Assembly: GCA_964547415.1 (NCBI GenBank)
Contig: CAZJNX010000263.1
Span: 1-5,938 of the forward strand
Source of the DNA: CAZJNX01 sp964547415
GTDB taxonomy: Bacteria > Pseudomonadota > Alphaproteobacteria > Rhizobiales > Amorphaceae
DNA: 5,938 nt
Direction: 5' to 3'
The position numbers and the translations under genes are program-made. Below are positions 1 to 5,309 of this stretch, piece by piece. The notes under the pieces were generated by a model that worked only from the letters and a program-made list of their open reading frames with translations, was not told the DNA's origin and ran no database searches. Within the stretch, counting starts at the first letter, position 1. The number at the start of each line of letters is the position of its first letter.

Positions 1-771
<771 letters not shown>

Positions 772-876
772 GGCTTCGTCGGAGCGTGAGGGCGCGCCGG
801 AGCGGCGGGCGGCGCTGGTGCGCGGCCCGCTCGCCGGCAGGGACGGGGGTGACTAGCGCATTTGGCCGGCGCGGGG

Positions 877-916
877 AAAGGAAAAGCGGGCGGGGCTGCC
901 GTGCGCGCCCCGCCCG
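877..916 (-). terminator. Rho-independent terminator of the HTH gene
   Basis: Reading the minus strand just past the HTH stop codon, a perfect 10-bp G+C stem (CGGGCGGGGC / GCCCCGCCCG; plus-strand arms 907-916 and 887-896, 10-nt loop) is followed directly by CTTTTCCTTT. The stem begins 10 nt after the stop codon (927-929). Stem strength, position and the following T-rich tract all fit an intrinsic terminator. It separates the HTH transcript from carB. Confidence 0.78.
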
Positions 917-926
917 GTCGGATGCG

Positions 927-1385
927 TCAGGCGTCGGCCCGGGGCGCCGCGTCGCCCGCGCCGGACTCGGTCTTCCCGCCCGCGCGCGGGGCGCCGCCCG
1001 TCTTCGCGGCCGTGGCGGCGGCCTTGCGCTTCGCCGGCTTCTTCCCGCCGCCCTCGTCCTTCTTGGCGCCGCCCCCGCCGTCCCCGGCGGGCTTCGCCGC
1101 CTTGCCGTCGCCAGCGGGCTTCGCCGCCTTGGCCGCGGGCGCCTTCTGCGCCTTCGCGGGTTCCGGCAGATGGACGGGCGCCGTGCCGTCGAAGTCGTCG
1201 ATGCCGTTGGCGAGGGCGTAGCAGGCGAGCCGCACGGTCTTGGGGATCTTGACGTCCTTGCCGTCCCGATTGCCCTTTTCGTAATACTGGATCATGCGCT
1301 TGCGCAGGCCGAGGCGCTCGGCAGCCTCCTTCTGCTTCCAGCCGAGCGCCTTGCGCCAGGCACGAAAGTCGTCGGGCGTCATCAT
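927..1385 (-). CDS. XRE/Cro-type helix-turn-helix protein with histone-H1-like basic tail (152 aa)
   Basis: Probable DNA-binding protein of unknown target. Residues 3-40 read as a Cro/CI-type helix-turn-helix: FRAWRKALGWKQKEAAERLG (7-26) followed by a recognition-helix-like RKRMIQYYEKGNR (28-40). A short segment to about residue 67 (IPKTVRLACYALANGIDDFD) completes the globular part. From about 74 to 152 the chain is low complexity and rich in K, A, P and G, including two copies of KAAKPAGDG (86-94 and 95-103) and KKPAKRKAAATAAK (115-128). It resembles histone-H1-like or AlgP-like tails and should be disordered and DNA-binding. The MM start was chosen because the HTH begins at once, a GGAG lies about 10 nt upstream, and the in-frame sequence further upstream is antisense to the peptidase gene and looks non-protein. 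It is transcribed divergently from the peptidase and ends in a good terminator. Autoregulation or control of the neighbours is possible but not shown. Confidence 0.85.
   Translation of the reverse strand: MMTPDDFRAWRKALGWKQKEAAERLGLRKRMIQYYEKGNRDGKDVKIPKTVRLACYALANGIDDFDGTAPVHLPEPAKAQKAPAAKAAKPAGDGKAAKPAGDGGGGAKKDEGGGKKPAKRKAAATAAKTGGAPRAGGKTESGAGDAAPRADA
1087..1131. repeat. 27-bp-period repeat within the HTH gene's basic tail
   Basis: The 18-mer GCGGGCTTCGCCGCCTTG occurs at 1087-1104 and again at 1114-1131, identical and exactly 27 bp apart. On the minus strand this encodes the two KAAKPAGDG units of the HTH protein's tail. The period is nine codons, so copy-number change would keep the frame. 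This is typical of expandable H1-like tails. Confidence 0.8.
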
Positions 1386-1488
1386 GGAAGCGGCACTCCG
1401 TGCGTTTGCCGATTGAAACCACGGTGGGCTGCGGAAGGCAACAACCAGGTGCGCGGAGGGGCCGCGACCGTGGCGGGACGGAGCGGCC
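1386..1488. promoter_or_regulatory. Divergent promoter region between HTH and peptidase genes
   Basis: These 103 nt separate two back-to-back start codons, so both promoters should lie here or overlap the gene ends. No clear -35/-10 pair stands out. The one visible structure is a perfect 7-bp inverted repeat, CCACGGT at 1419-1425 and ACCGTGG at 1467-1473, with centres 48 bp apart. It could be a pair of operator half-sites, possibly for the adjacent HTH protein, or chance in such GC-rich DNA. A ribosome binding site for the peptidase, ACGGAG (1478-1483), lies 5 nt before its ATG. Confidence 0.4.
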
Positions 1489-2451
1489 ATGCGCTGGAAG
1501 GGCAGGCGTCGGAGCACCAACATCGAGGACAGACGCACGGCCGCCCGGGGCGGCCCGGGCCGGCCCGGCGCCGGCATGGGCCTGCCGGGGCGCCGCGTGC
1601 GCCTGCCGTCGGGCCGGACGACCCGGCGGACGGGCGGCGGCGGCCTCTTGATCCTCGTCGTCGTCGGGCTGTTCCTCTGGCTCGGGCTCGGGATGAACCC
1701 GCTCCAGGTGCTCGCGGTGCTCACAGAGGGCGGCGGCATGGTGACGACCGGCGAAGGCCCCTTCCCGGACGGCTATCCGGGTGAGCGTGCAGGGGCGCCC
1801 GACCCGGCGGACGAGGAAATGAAGGCGTTCGTCGCCACCGTGCTCGCCGAGACGGAGGACACCTGGTCCCGGCTGTTCCGGGAGGCGGGGGGCGACTACG
1901 CGGAGCCCACCCTCGTCCTGTTCACCGGCACCGTGCGCTCGGCCTGCGGGTTCGCTGGCGCGGCGGCCGGCCCGTTCTACTGCCCGGCGGACTCGAAGGT
2001 GTACCTCGACATGGCCTTCTTCCACGAGCTCGCCCGGCGCTTCGGCGCGCCGGGCGACTTCGCCCAGGCCTACGTGATCGCCCACGAGGTGGGCCACCAC
2101 GTCCAGAACGAGCTCGGCATCCTTCCCGAGGCCAACCGGCTGCGCCAGCGCCTCGAGCCGGCCGCGGCCAACGCCGTGTCGGTCCGGATCGAGTTGCAGG
2201 CCGACTGCCTCGCGGGCGTGTGGGCGCACTACGCGGACGCGGCCGGTCTCCTCGAGAAGGGCGACATCGCCGAGGCGCTCGGCGCCGCCCGGGCGGTGGG
2301 CGACGACACGATCCAGCGCCGCACCCGGGGCACGGTCGTGCCGGAGAGCTTCAGCCACGGCACCGGCGCCCAGCGCCAGCGCTGGTTCACGGCGGGGCTC
2401 GAGAACGGCAGCCTCGAGGCGTGCGACACCTTCAACGCGCGCACGCTCTGA
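1489..2451 (+). CDS. ypfJ: YpfJ-family membrane-anchored neutral zinc metallopeptidase (320 aa)
   Basis: Putative zinc peptidase of the YpfJ/KPN_02809 family (Pfam Zn_peptidase), anchored in the inner membrane; its natural substrate is not established. The N-terminus MRWKGRRRSTNIEDRR is the family signature. A basic Gly/Arg/Pro-rich linker follows, then one transmembrane segment at about 53-69 (LLILVVVGLFLWLGLG), and the catalytic domain to the end. The zinc site is HEVGHH (199-204; H199 and H203 ligands, E200 catalytic), with E235 in ELQADCLAGVWAH as likely third ligand. C153 and C165 (SACGF and FYCPAD) are conserved in the family and may form a disulfide. Length is somewhat longer than the roughly 287-aa E. 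coli protein, mostly in the linker. The start is supported by ACGGAG 5 nt upstream and by the signature. It lies on the opposite strand between carA and carB and is probably monocistronic. Confidence 0.94.
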   Translation: MRWKGRRRSTNIEDRRTAARGGPGRPGAGMGLPGRRVRLPSGRTTRRTGGGGLLILVVVGLFLWLGLGMNPLQVLAVLTEGGGMVTTGEGPFPDGYPGERAGAPDPADEEMKAFVATVLAETEDTWSRLFREAGGDYAEPTLVLFTGTVRSACGFAGAAAGPFYCPADSKVYLDMAFFHELARRFGAPGDFAQAYVIAHEVGHHVQNELGILPEANRLRQRLEPAAANAVSVRIELQADCLAGVWAHYADAAGLLEKGDIAEALGAARAVGDDTIQRRTRGTVVPESFSHGTGAQRQRWFTAGLENGSLEACDTFNARTL

Positions 2452-2470
2452 CCGCGGCGGGGACGGTCAG
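2448..2470. terminator. Inverted repeat spanning two convergent stop codons (possible bidirectional terminator)
   Basis: CTGACCG (2448-2454) and CGGTCAG (2464-2470) form a perfect 7-bp stem with a 9-nt loop. The TGA of the peptidase gene (2449-2451) and the TGA of the facing hypothetical gene (complement of 2467-2469) both lie in the stem. Three of the seven pairs follow automatically from two facing TGA codons, and there is no T tract on either side. A terminator role is therefore only plausible. Confidence 0.35.
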
Positions 2471-2745
2471 CCCCGGGCGATCATCAGGAGGAAGGGGATC
2501 TCGCCGCCCTTCTCGCGGATGAGGCTGCCCGCGGCCGTCACCACCGCCCGCTCCCGGTTCTTCATGGCGAAGTTGAGCTCGTAGTCCACGTGCTCGGCCG
2601 GCAGGATCGTGCGGTCGACGATCTCCATGAAGTGGCGGACGACCTTCACGGGCGTCTCCTCGAGGAGTCCGTCCGGCCCCTCGAACGGGTAGCGGTTCTC
2701 CCCGCCGGTCTCGGCGTCCATCACGCTCGCCACGTACCGCGCCAT
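2467..2745 (-). CDS. Hypothetical protein downstream of carA (92 aa)
   Basis: I do not recognise a named family. The protein is soluble, mixed alpha/beta in appearance, with no signal peptide, membrane helix or cysteine motif. It runs from MARYVASVMDAETGGENRYP through PVKVVRHFMEIVDRTILP (about 44-61) and VDYELNFAMKNRERAVVTAA (about 65-84) to a hydrophobic end, EIPFLLMIARG. Normal composition with sensible acidic, basic and aromatic residues argues that it is real, unlike the neighbouring shadow frames. The start at 2745 was chosen over an ATG at 2784 because GGGAGGGAG (minus strand, 2757-2749) is a strong ribosome binding site there. It begins 72 nt after the carA stop on the same strand with no terminator visible between, so co-transcription with carA is likely. 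Its 3' end is 15 nt from the convergent peptidase gene. Any link to carbamoyl phosphate, arginine or pyrimidine metabolism is only inferred from position. Confidence 0.8.
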   Translation of the reverse strand: MARYVASVMDAETGGENRYPFEGPDGLLEETPVKVVRHFMEIVDRTILPAEHVDYELNFAMKNRERAVVTAAGSLIREKGGEIPFLLMIARG

Positions 2746-2795
2746 TGTCTCCCTCCCGGCCTCGTCCCGCCCCGCGGCGGACATGCCAGCCCCGT

Positions 2796-2814
2796 GTGAC
2801 GGCCGCGTGACGGC
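2796..2814. repeat. Direct repeat GTGACGGC with 11-bp period
   Basis: GTGACGGC occurs at 2796-2803 and 2807-2814, separated by CGC. The repeat lies in the 72-nt gap between the carA stop and the start of the 92-aa gene. An 11-bp period places both copies on the same face of the helix, as in some operator sites, but with two copies only it may be chance. Confidence 0.35.
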
Positions 2815-2817
2815 ACC

Positions 2818-4002
2818 TCAGGCCGTGGCGCGCACCATGCCGAGGAAGCGGTCGAACAGGTAATGGCTGTCCTGGGGCCCGGGCGAGGCCTCCGGATGGT
2901 ACTGGACGGAGAAGGCCGGCCGGTCCTTCAGGCGCAGGCCGCAGTTCGAGCCGTCGAACAGGGAGCGGTGGGTCTCCTCGACGCCCTCCGGCAGGGTCGC
3001 CGCGTCGACGGCGAAACCGTGGTTCATGGAGGTGATCTCCACCTTGCCGGTCGTGTAGTCCATCACCGGGTGGTTCGCCCCGTGGTGGCCGTGGCGCATC
3101 TTCACCGTGCGGGCGCCGAGGGCGAGGCCCATGAGCTGGTGGCCGAGGCAGATGCCGAAGGTGGGCACGCCCCTGTCGAGAAGGCCGCGGATCGCCGGCA
3201 GCACCGTCTCGCCGGTCGCCGCCGGATCGCCGGGGCCGTTGGACAGGAACACCCCGTCCGGCTCGCGGGCGAGGATGTCCTCGAGCGGGGTCGCGGCCGG
3301 CAGCACGGTGACCCGCGCCCCCCGCCCGGCGAGAAGGCGCAGGATGTTGCGCTTGATGCCGTAGTCGAGGGCGACGACGTGGACGTCTCCCTCCCCGTCC
3401 GGGCGGCGGCCGTAGCCCCTCTCCCGCTCCCACGGCGTCTCGTCCCAGGGCGTCGCCTGCCAGACGCTGATCCCGGTGGCGAGGTCGAGCCCTTCCATGG
3501 AGGGAAGGGCCGCCGCCTCCCGCTTCAGGGCCTCCACGTCGAGGGCACCGTCCGGCGCGTGGGCGATGATGGCGTTGGTCATGCCGAGGCGCCGGATACG
3601 GGCGGTGAGCGCGCGGGTATCGACGCCGCAGATCGCCACGATGCCGCGCCGGGAGAGCCACTCGTCGAAGGCGAGGCCCGCGCGCCAGTTGGCGGGGCGG
3701 GAGACGGGCGCGCGCATCACGCAGCCGACGGCCCCCGCGCCCGGCGCGGTGGAGACGGCCTCGAGGTCCTCCTCGTTCGCGCCGACATTTCCGATATGCG
3801 GGAAGGTGAAGGTCAGGATCTGTCCGCCGTAGGACGGGTCGGTGAGGATCTCCTGGTAGCCCGTCATGGCGGTGTTGAAGCACACCTCGCCTCCGGCCTT
3901 GCCGACGGCGCCCGCGCCCTCGCCGTGAAGGACGGTTCCGTCGGCGAGGACGAGGCAGGCGGTCGGAACGGGCTTGGTCCAGCCGTCGGTCATCTGGGTC
4001 AT
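2818..4002 (-). CDS. carA: Carbamoyl phosphate synthase small (glutaminase) subunit (394 aa)
   Basis: CarA hydrolyses glutamine and channels ammonia to CarB for carbamoyl phosphate synthesis. The N-terminal small-chain domain (about 12-150) shows FNTAMTGYQEILTDPSYGGQ and FTFPHIGNVGANEED. The C-terminal class I glutamine amidotransferase domain (about 205-394) shows ALDYGIKRNILR, FLSNGPGDP, the nucleophile C285 in GICLGHQLMGLALG and H369/E371 in YHPEASPGP. The Cys-to-His distance of 84 residues equals that of E. coli CarA (C269/H353). Length is normal for the family (about 380-400 aa). Two starts are possible, ATG at 4002 and ATG at 3993, both with weak ribosome binding sites; I chose the longer. 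The frame stays open far upstream, but that stretch is antisense to the YqeY gene and not CarA-like. carB is on the same strand about 2 kb downstream, beyond three other genes, so the pair is not contiguous. Identification is secure. Confidence 0.97.
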   Translation of the reverse strand: MTQMTDGWTKPVPTACLVLADGTVLHGEGAGAVGKAGGEVCFNTAMTGYQEILTDPSYGGQILTFTFPHIGNVGANEEDLEAVSTAPGAGAVGCVMRAPVSRPANWRAGLAFDEWLSRRGIVAICGVDTRALTARIRRLGMTNAIIAHAPDGALDVEALKREAAALPSMEGLDLATGISVWQATPWDETPWERERGYGRRPDGEGDVHVVALDYGIKRNILRLLAGRGARVTVLPAATPLEDILAREPDGVFLSNGPGDPAATGETVLPAIRGLLDRGVPTFGICLGHQLMGLALGARTVKMRHGHHGANHPVMDYTTGKVEITSMNHGFAVDAATLPEGVEETHRSLFDGSNCGLRLKDRPAFSVQYHPEASPGPQDSHYLFDRFLGMVRATA

Positions 4003-4033
4003 CCGGTCTCGAACTCGAGCGTGTGCGCTACCA

Positions 4034-4061
4034 TTTATGCGGTGAGACGGCGCGATGAAAG
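4034..4061 (-). promoter_or_regulatory. Candidate carA promoter
   Basis: On the minus strand, CATAAA (4039-4034) resembles a -10 box and lies about 31 nt before the chosen carA ATG, in the only A+T-rich patch of this intergenic region. A poor -35-like CTTTCA (4061-4056) sits 16 nt upstream. The -35 match is weak, so this is tentative. Confidence 0.3.
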
Positions 4062-4071
4062 CGCCGCTGGC

Positions 4072-4096
4072 GGGGCGGGGCCCATGCGCCCGCCCC
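4072..4096. repeat. 8-bp GC hairpin upstream of carA
   Basis: GGGGCGGG (4072-4079) and CCCGCCCC (4089-4096) are perfect inverted arms around a 9-nt loop. It has no T tract on either side, so it is not an obvious intrinsic terminator. It lies about 70 nt upstream of carA and could be a regulatory dyad or chance. Confidence 0.4.
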
Positions 4097-4330
4097 TCGA
4101 GCCGGGCCGCGCTCGCCCGCGCCGGGCCAGGGACATGCGCCGCGCGTGTCGCGCGCAGCCGCAGCGGATGACGCGCCCGGGCGCGCCCGCGGCGATGCCG
4201 TCGGGCAACAGCCGTTCCTCGCCGGGGACGGCGCGCGCGCCGAGGCTTGGCGGCGCCGGCAGCCGGTGGTAGCAGCGGGGTCCGGATCGAAACCATGGCC
4301 CCGCCGACACATTCCGAGAAAGCGCACCCC

Positions 4331-4780
4331 ATGCGAGACGCGATCCACAAGGCCCTGAAGGAGGCCTCCAAGGGCGACGACAAACGGCGCCTGTGCACGC
4401 TCCGCCTCGTCTCGACGGCCATCAAGGACCGGGACGTGGCGAGCCGCGAGCGCGGCGGGGAGAACATCTCCGACGCGGAGATCTCCCAGCTCCTGGCGAC
4501 GATGGTGCGCCAGCGCCTCGCCTCCGCGCGCGAGTACGAGGGCGCGGGCCGCATCGAGGCGGCCGAGGAGGAGCGGGCGGAGATCGAGATCATCCGCGAG
4601 TTCCTGCCGCGTATGATCGACGAGACGCGCATGGACGACATCTGCCGAGAGGTCGTCGCCGACATCGGCGCCCACGGCCTGCGCGACATGGGTCGCACCA
4701 TGGCCGTCCTCAAGGAACGGTATCCCGACTGCATGGACTTCACCCGCGCGAGCGGCGTGGTGAAGCGCCTCCTGCGCTAG
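4331..4780 (+). CDS. yqeY: GatB/YqeY domain-containing protein (149 aa)
   Basis: Small cytoplasmic all-helical protein of the YqeY family, related to the C-terminal tRNA-contacting domain of the amidotransferase subunit GatB. No catalytic activity is established for stand-alone members. Family features are the KRRLCTLRLVSTAIKDRD helix (18-35), the RQRLASAREYEGAGR stretch (60-74), the charged EAAEEERAEIEIIREFLP (76-93), and a C-terminal part with GRTMAVLKERYP and the ending SGVVKRLLR. Length is typical for the family (about 150 aa). The start at 4331 was chosen because MRDAIHKALKEA matches the usual family N-terminus and GAGAAAG lies 8 nt upstream; an in-frame ATG at 4295 has no better ribosome binding site. 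It is divergent from carA and upstream of dnaG on the same strand, an arrangement common in alphaproteobacteria, but here 529 nt separate it from dnaG. R19 and R20 are basic residues that may contact RNA (inference). Confidence 0.93.
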   Translation: MRDAIHKALKEASKGDDKRRLCTLRLVSTAIKDRDVASRERGGENISDAEISQLLATMVRQRLASAREYEGAGRIEAAEEERAEIEIIREFLPRMIDETRMDDICREVVADIGAHGLRDMGRTMAVLKERYPDCMDFTRASGVVKRLLR

Positions 4781-4866
4781 CGGCGGTCACCCGTTCGGGG
4801 GGCAGCCGCTCCCCTCCCCTTTCCCCGCCTGCGCCGCCGCTTCCGCGACCAGCGTCGCCCTGCGCG

Positions 4867-4892
4867 GCGTTCGACCGCTTGTCGGTCGACGC
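4867..4892 (+). terminator. Bulged hairpin downstream of yqeY, possible terminator
   Basis: TCGACCG (4871-4877) pairs with CGGTCGA (4883-4889) around loop CTTGT. The stem extends by GCG/CGC (4867-4869 with 4890-4892) across one bulged T at 4870, giving 10 pairs. It begins 86 nt after the yqeY stop. No T-run follows, so termination is only a guess; it may be a structural element. Confidence 0.4.
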
Positions 4893-5082
4893 CTTCGCGG
4901 CAACGGCATGCGGCTCGCGAGCACGATCGGCAGCGCGGGCACTTCCCGCGCCAGCGGCGACCGCACGGGCGCCATCGCGGGATCGCCGGCTTGGCCCCGC
5001 CGCACGGCACCCCGCGGGATCTGTCCATTCCGGTGGTGAGACACCCCTGCCGACATTCCGGCGGAGCCGACGCCTTCCGAAC

Positions 5083-5153
5083 CGCATCGGGCAGGGGTCG
5101 CGTCAACCCCGAAGAGCCGAAGGCGTGGGTTGACGCGGCCCCTGCCCGATGCG
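5083..5153. repeat. 27-bp near-perfect inverted repeat (long hairpin) upstream of dnaG
   Basis: Arms 5083-5109 and 5127-5153 pair over 27 positions; the only non-Watson-Crick pair is T5098 with G5138, a wobble in plus-strand RNA. The 17-nt loop is 5110-5126. Arm ends are CGCATCGGGC and GCCCGATGCG; the inner ends are GTCAACCC and GGGTTGAC. It is longer than usual intrinsic terminators and no T tract follows directly (GAGCCTCGAG comes next). Just upstream, ACCCCTGCC (5043-5051) is a perfect complement of left-arm positions 5090-5098, and ACGCCTTC (5070-5077) is a perfect complement of loop positions 5119-5126. It could be a structured RNA, a leader, a factor-binding dyad or a dispersed palindromic repeat. 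Confidence 0.85.
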
Positions 5154-5233
5154 AGCCTCGAGTTCCTTTGGTCGAGCGGCCCCGACCCACCGCATCCTTT
5201 TTCCCCGCAGTTCCCGCCCGCCGTCGCGCCGGC

Positions 5234-5262
5234 TTCGCGTGGCGCCCCCCGCGCGCTATCTT
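5234..5262 (+). promoter_or_regulatory. Candidate dnaG promoter
   Basis: TATCTT (5257-5262, or CTATCT from 5256) resembles an alphaproteobacterial -10 and lies about 47 nt before the dnaG ATG. TTCGCG (5234-5239) sits 17 nt upstream but is a poor -35 match. Spacing is right and sequence is weak, so this is tentative. Confidence 0.3.
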
Positions 5263-5309
5263 CACGACGGCATGGCGCGCCGGGCGCCGCGCCCGAACGG
5301 GTCCCGACC

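Larger units (their letters stand above)
4003..4330. other. 328-nt divergent intergenic region, carA / yqeY
   Basis: No convincing gene on either strand. It should hold the promoters and leaders of carA (leftward) and the YqeY gene (rightward). Visible elements are an A+T-richer patch near 4033-4039 next to carA, small hairpins at 4049-4065 (GGCGC / GCGCC) and 4141-4155 (CGCGCG / CGCGCG), a larger one at 4072-4096, and a weak TTGGCG-17 nt-TAGCAG pair at 4247-4275 pointing to the YqeY gene. GC-rich DNA gives many short dyads by chance. Confidence 0.6.
4781..5309 (+). other. 529-nt intergenic region, yqeY to dnaG, with several structured elements
   Basis: No believable protein gene: frames that stay open here have arginine/serine/proline-rich shadow compositions. 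The region holds a bulged hairpin (4867-4892), a 10-mer CGACGCCTTC repeated at 4887-4896 and 5068-5077, CATTCCGG repeated at 5026-5033 and 5054-5061, a 27-bp inverted repeat (5083-5153), a T5 tract at 5198-5202, and a candidate dnaG promoter near 5234-5262. The density of dyads around 5040-5153 suggests a structured RNA or leader, not inert spacer. Confidence 0.6.

Noticed and set aside
1386..1739. Upstream extension of the HTH gene by 118 codons
   Set aside because: The extension is antisense to the peptidase start and its transmembrane region and is Pro/Arg-rich. The HTH domain begins directly at the chosen Met pair, which has its own GGAG.
853..2358. Long minus-strand open frame (501 codons) covering the HTH gene in another frame and the antisense of the peptidase
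   Set aside because: It overlaps the terminator, the HTH gene and the peptidase, and the product is an Arg/Ala/Gly-rich shadow with no domain.
4247..4330. Longer N-terminus for the YqeY protein (start at 4247 or 4295)
   Set aside because: The family starts at MRD-like sequence, the added residues are Ala/Gly/Pro-rich, and neither upstream start has a better ribosome binding site.
4003..4743. Upstream extension of carA by 247 codons
   Set aside because: It is antisense to the YqeY gene and the intergenic region. Standard CarA begins near MTQMTDGW and the resulting length matches the family.
5170..5202. GGTCG/CGACC hairpin followed by a T5 tract as an intrinsic terminator
   Set aside because: The stem is only 5 bp with an 8-nt loop, and the T tract starts 10 nt after it. 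That is too weak to call.
4777..5265. Minus-strand frame of 162 codons filling the yqeY-dnaG gap
   Set aside because: Arg/Gly/Ser-rich with no recognisable fold. It runs straight through the long inverted repeat and has no convincing ribosome binding site.
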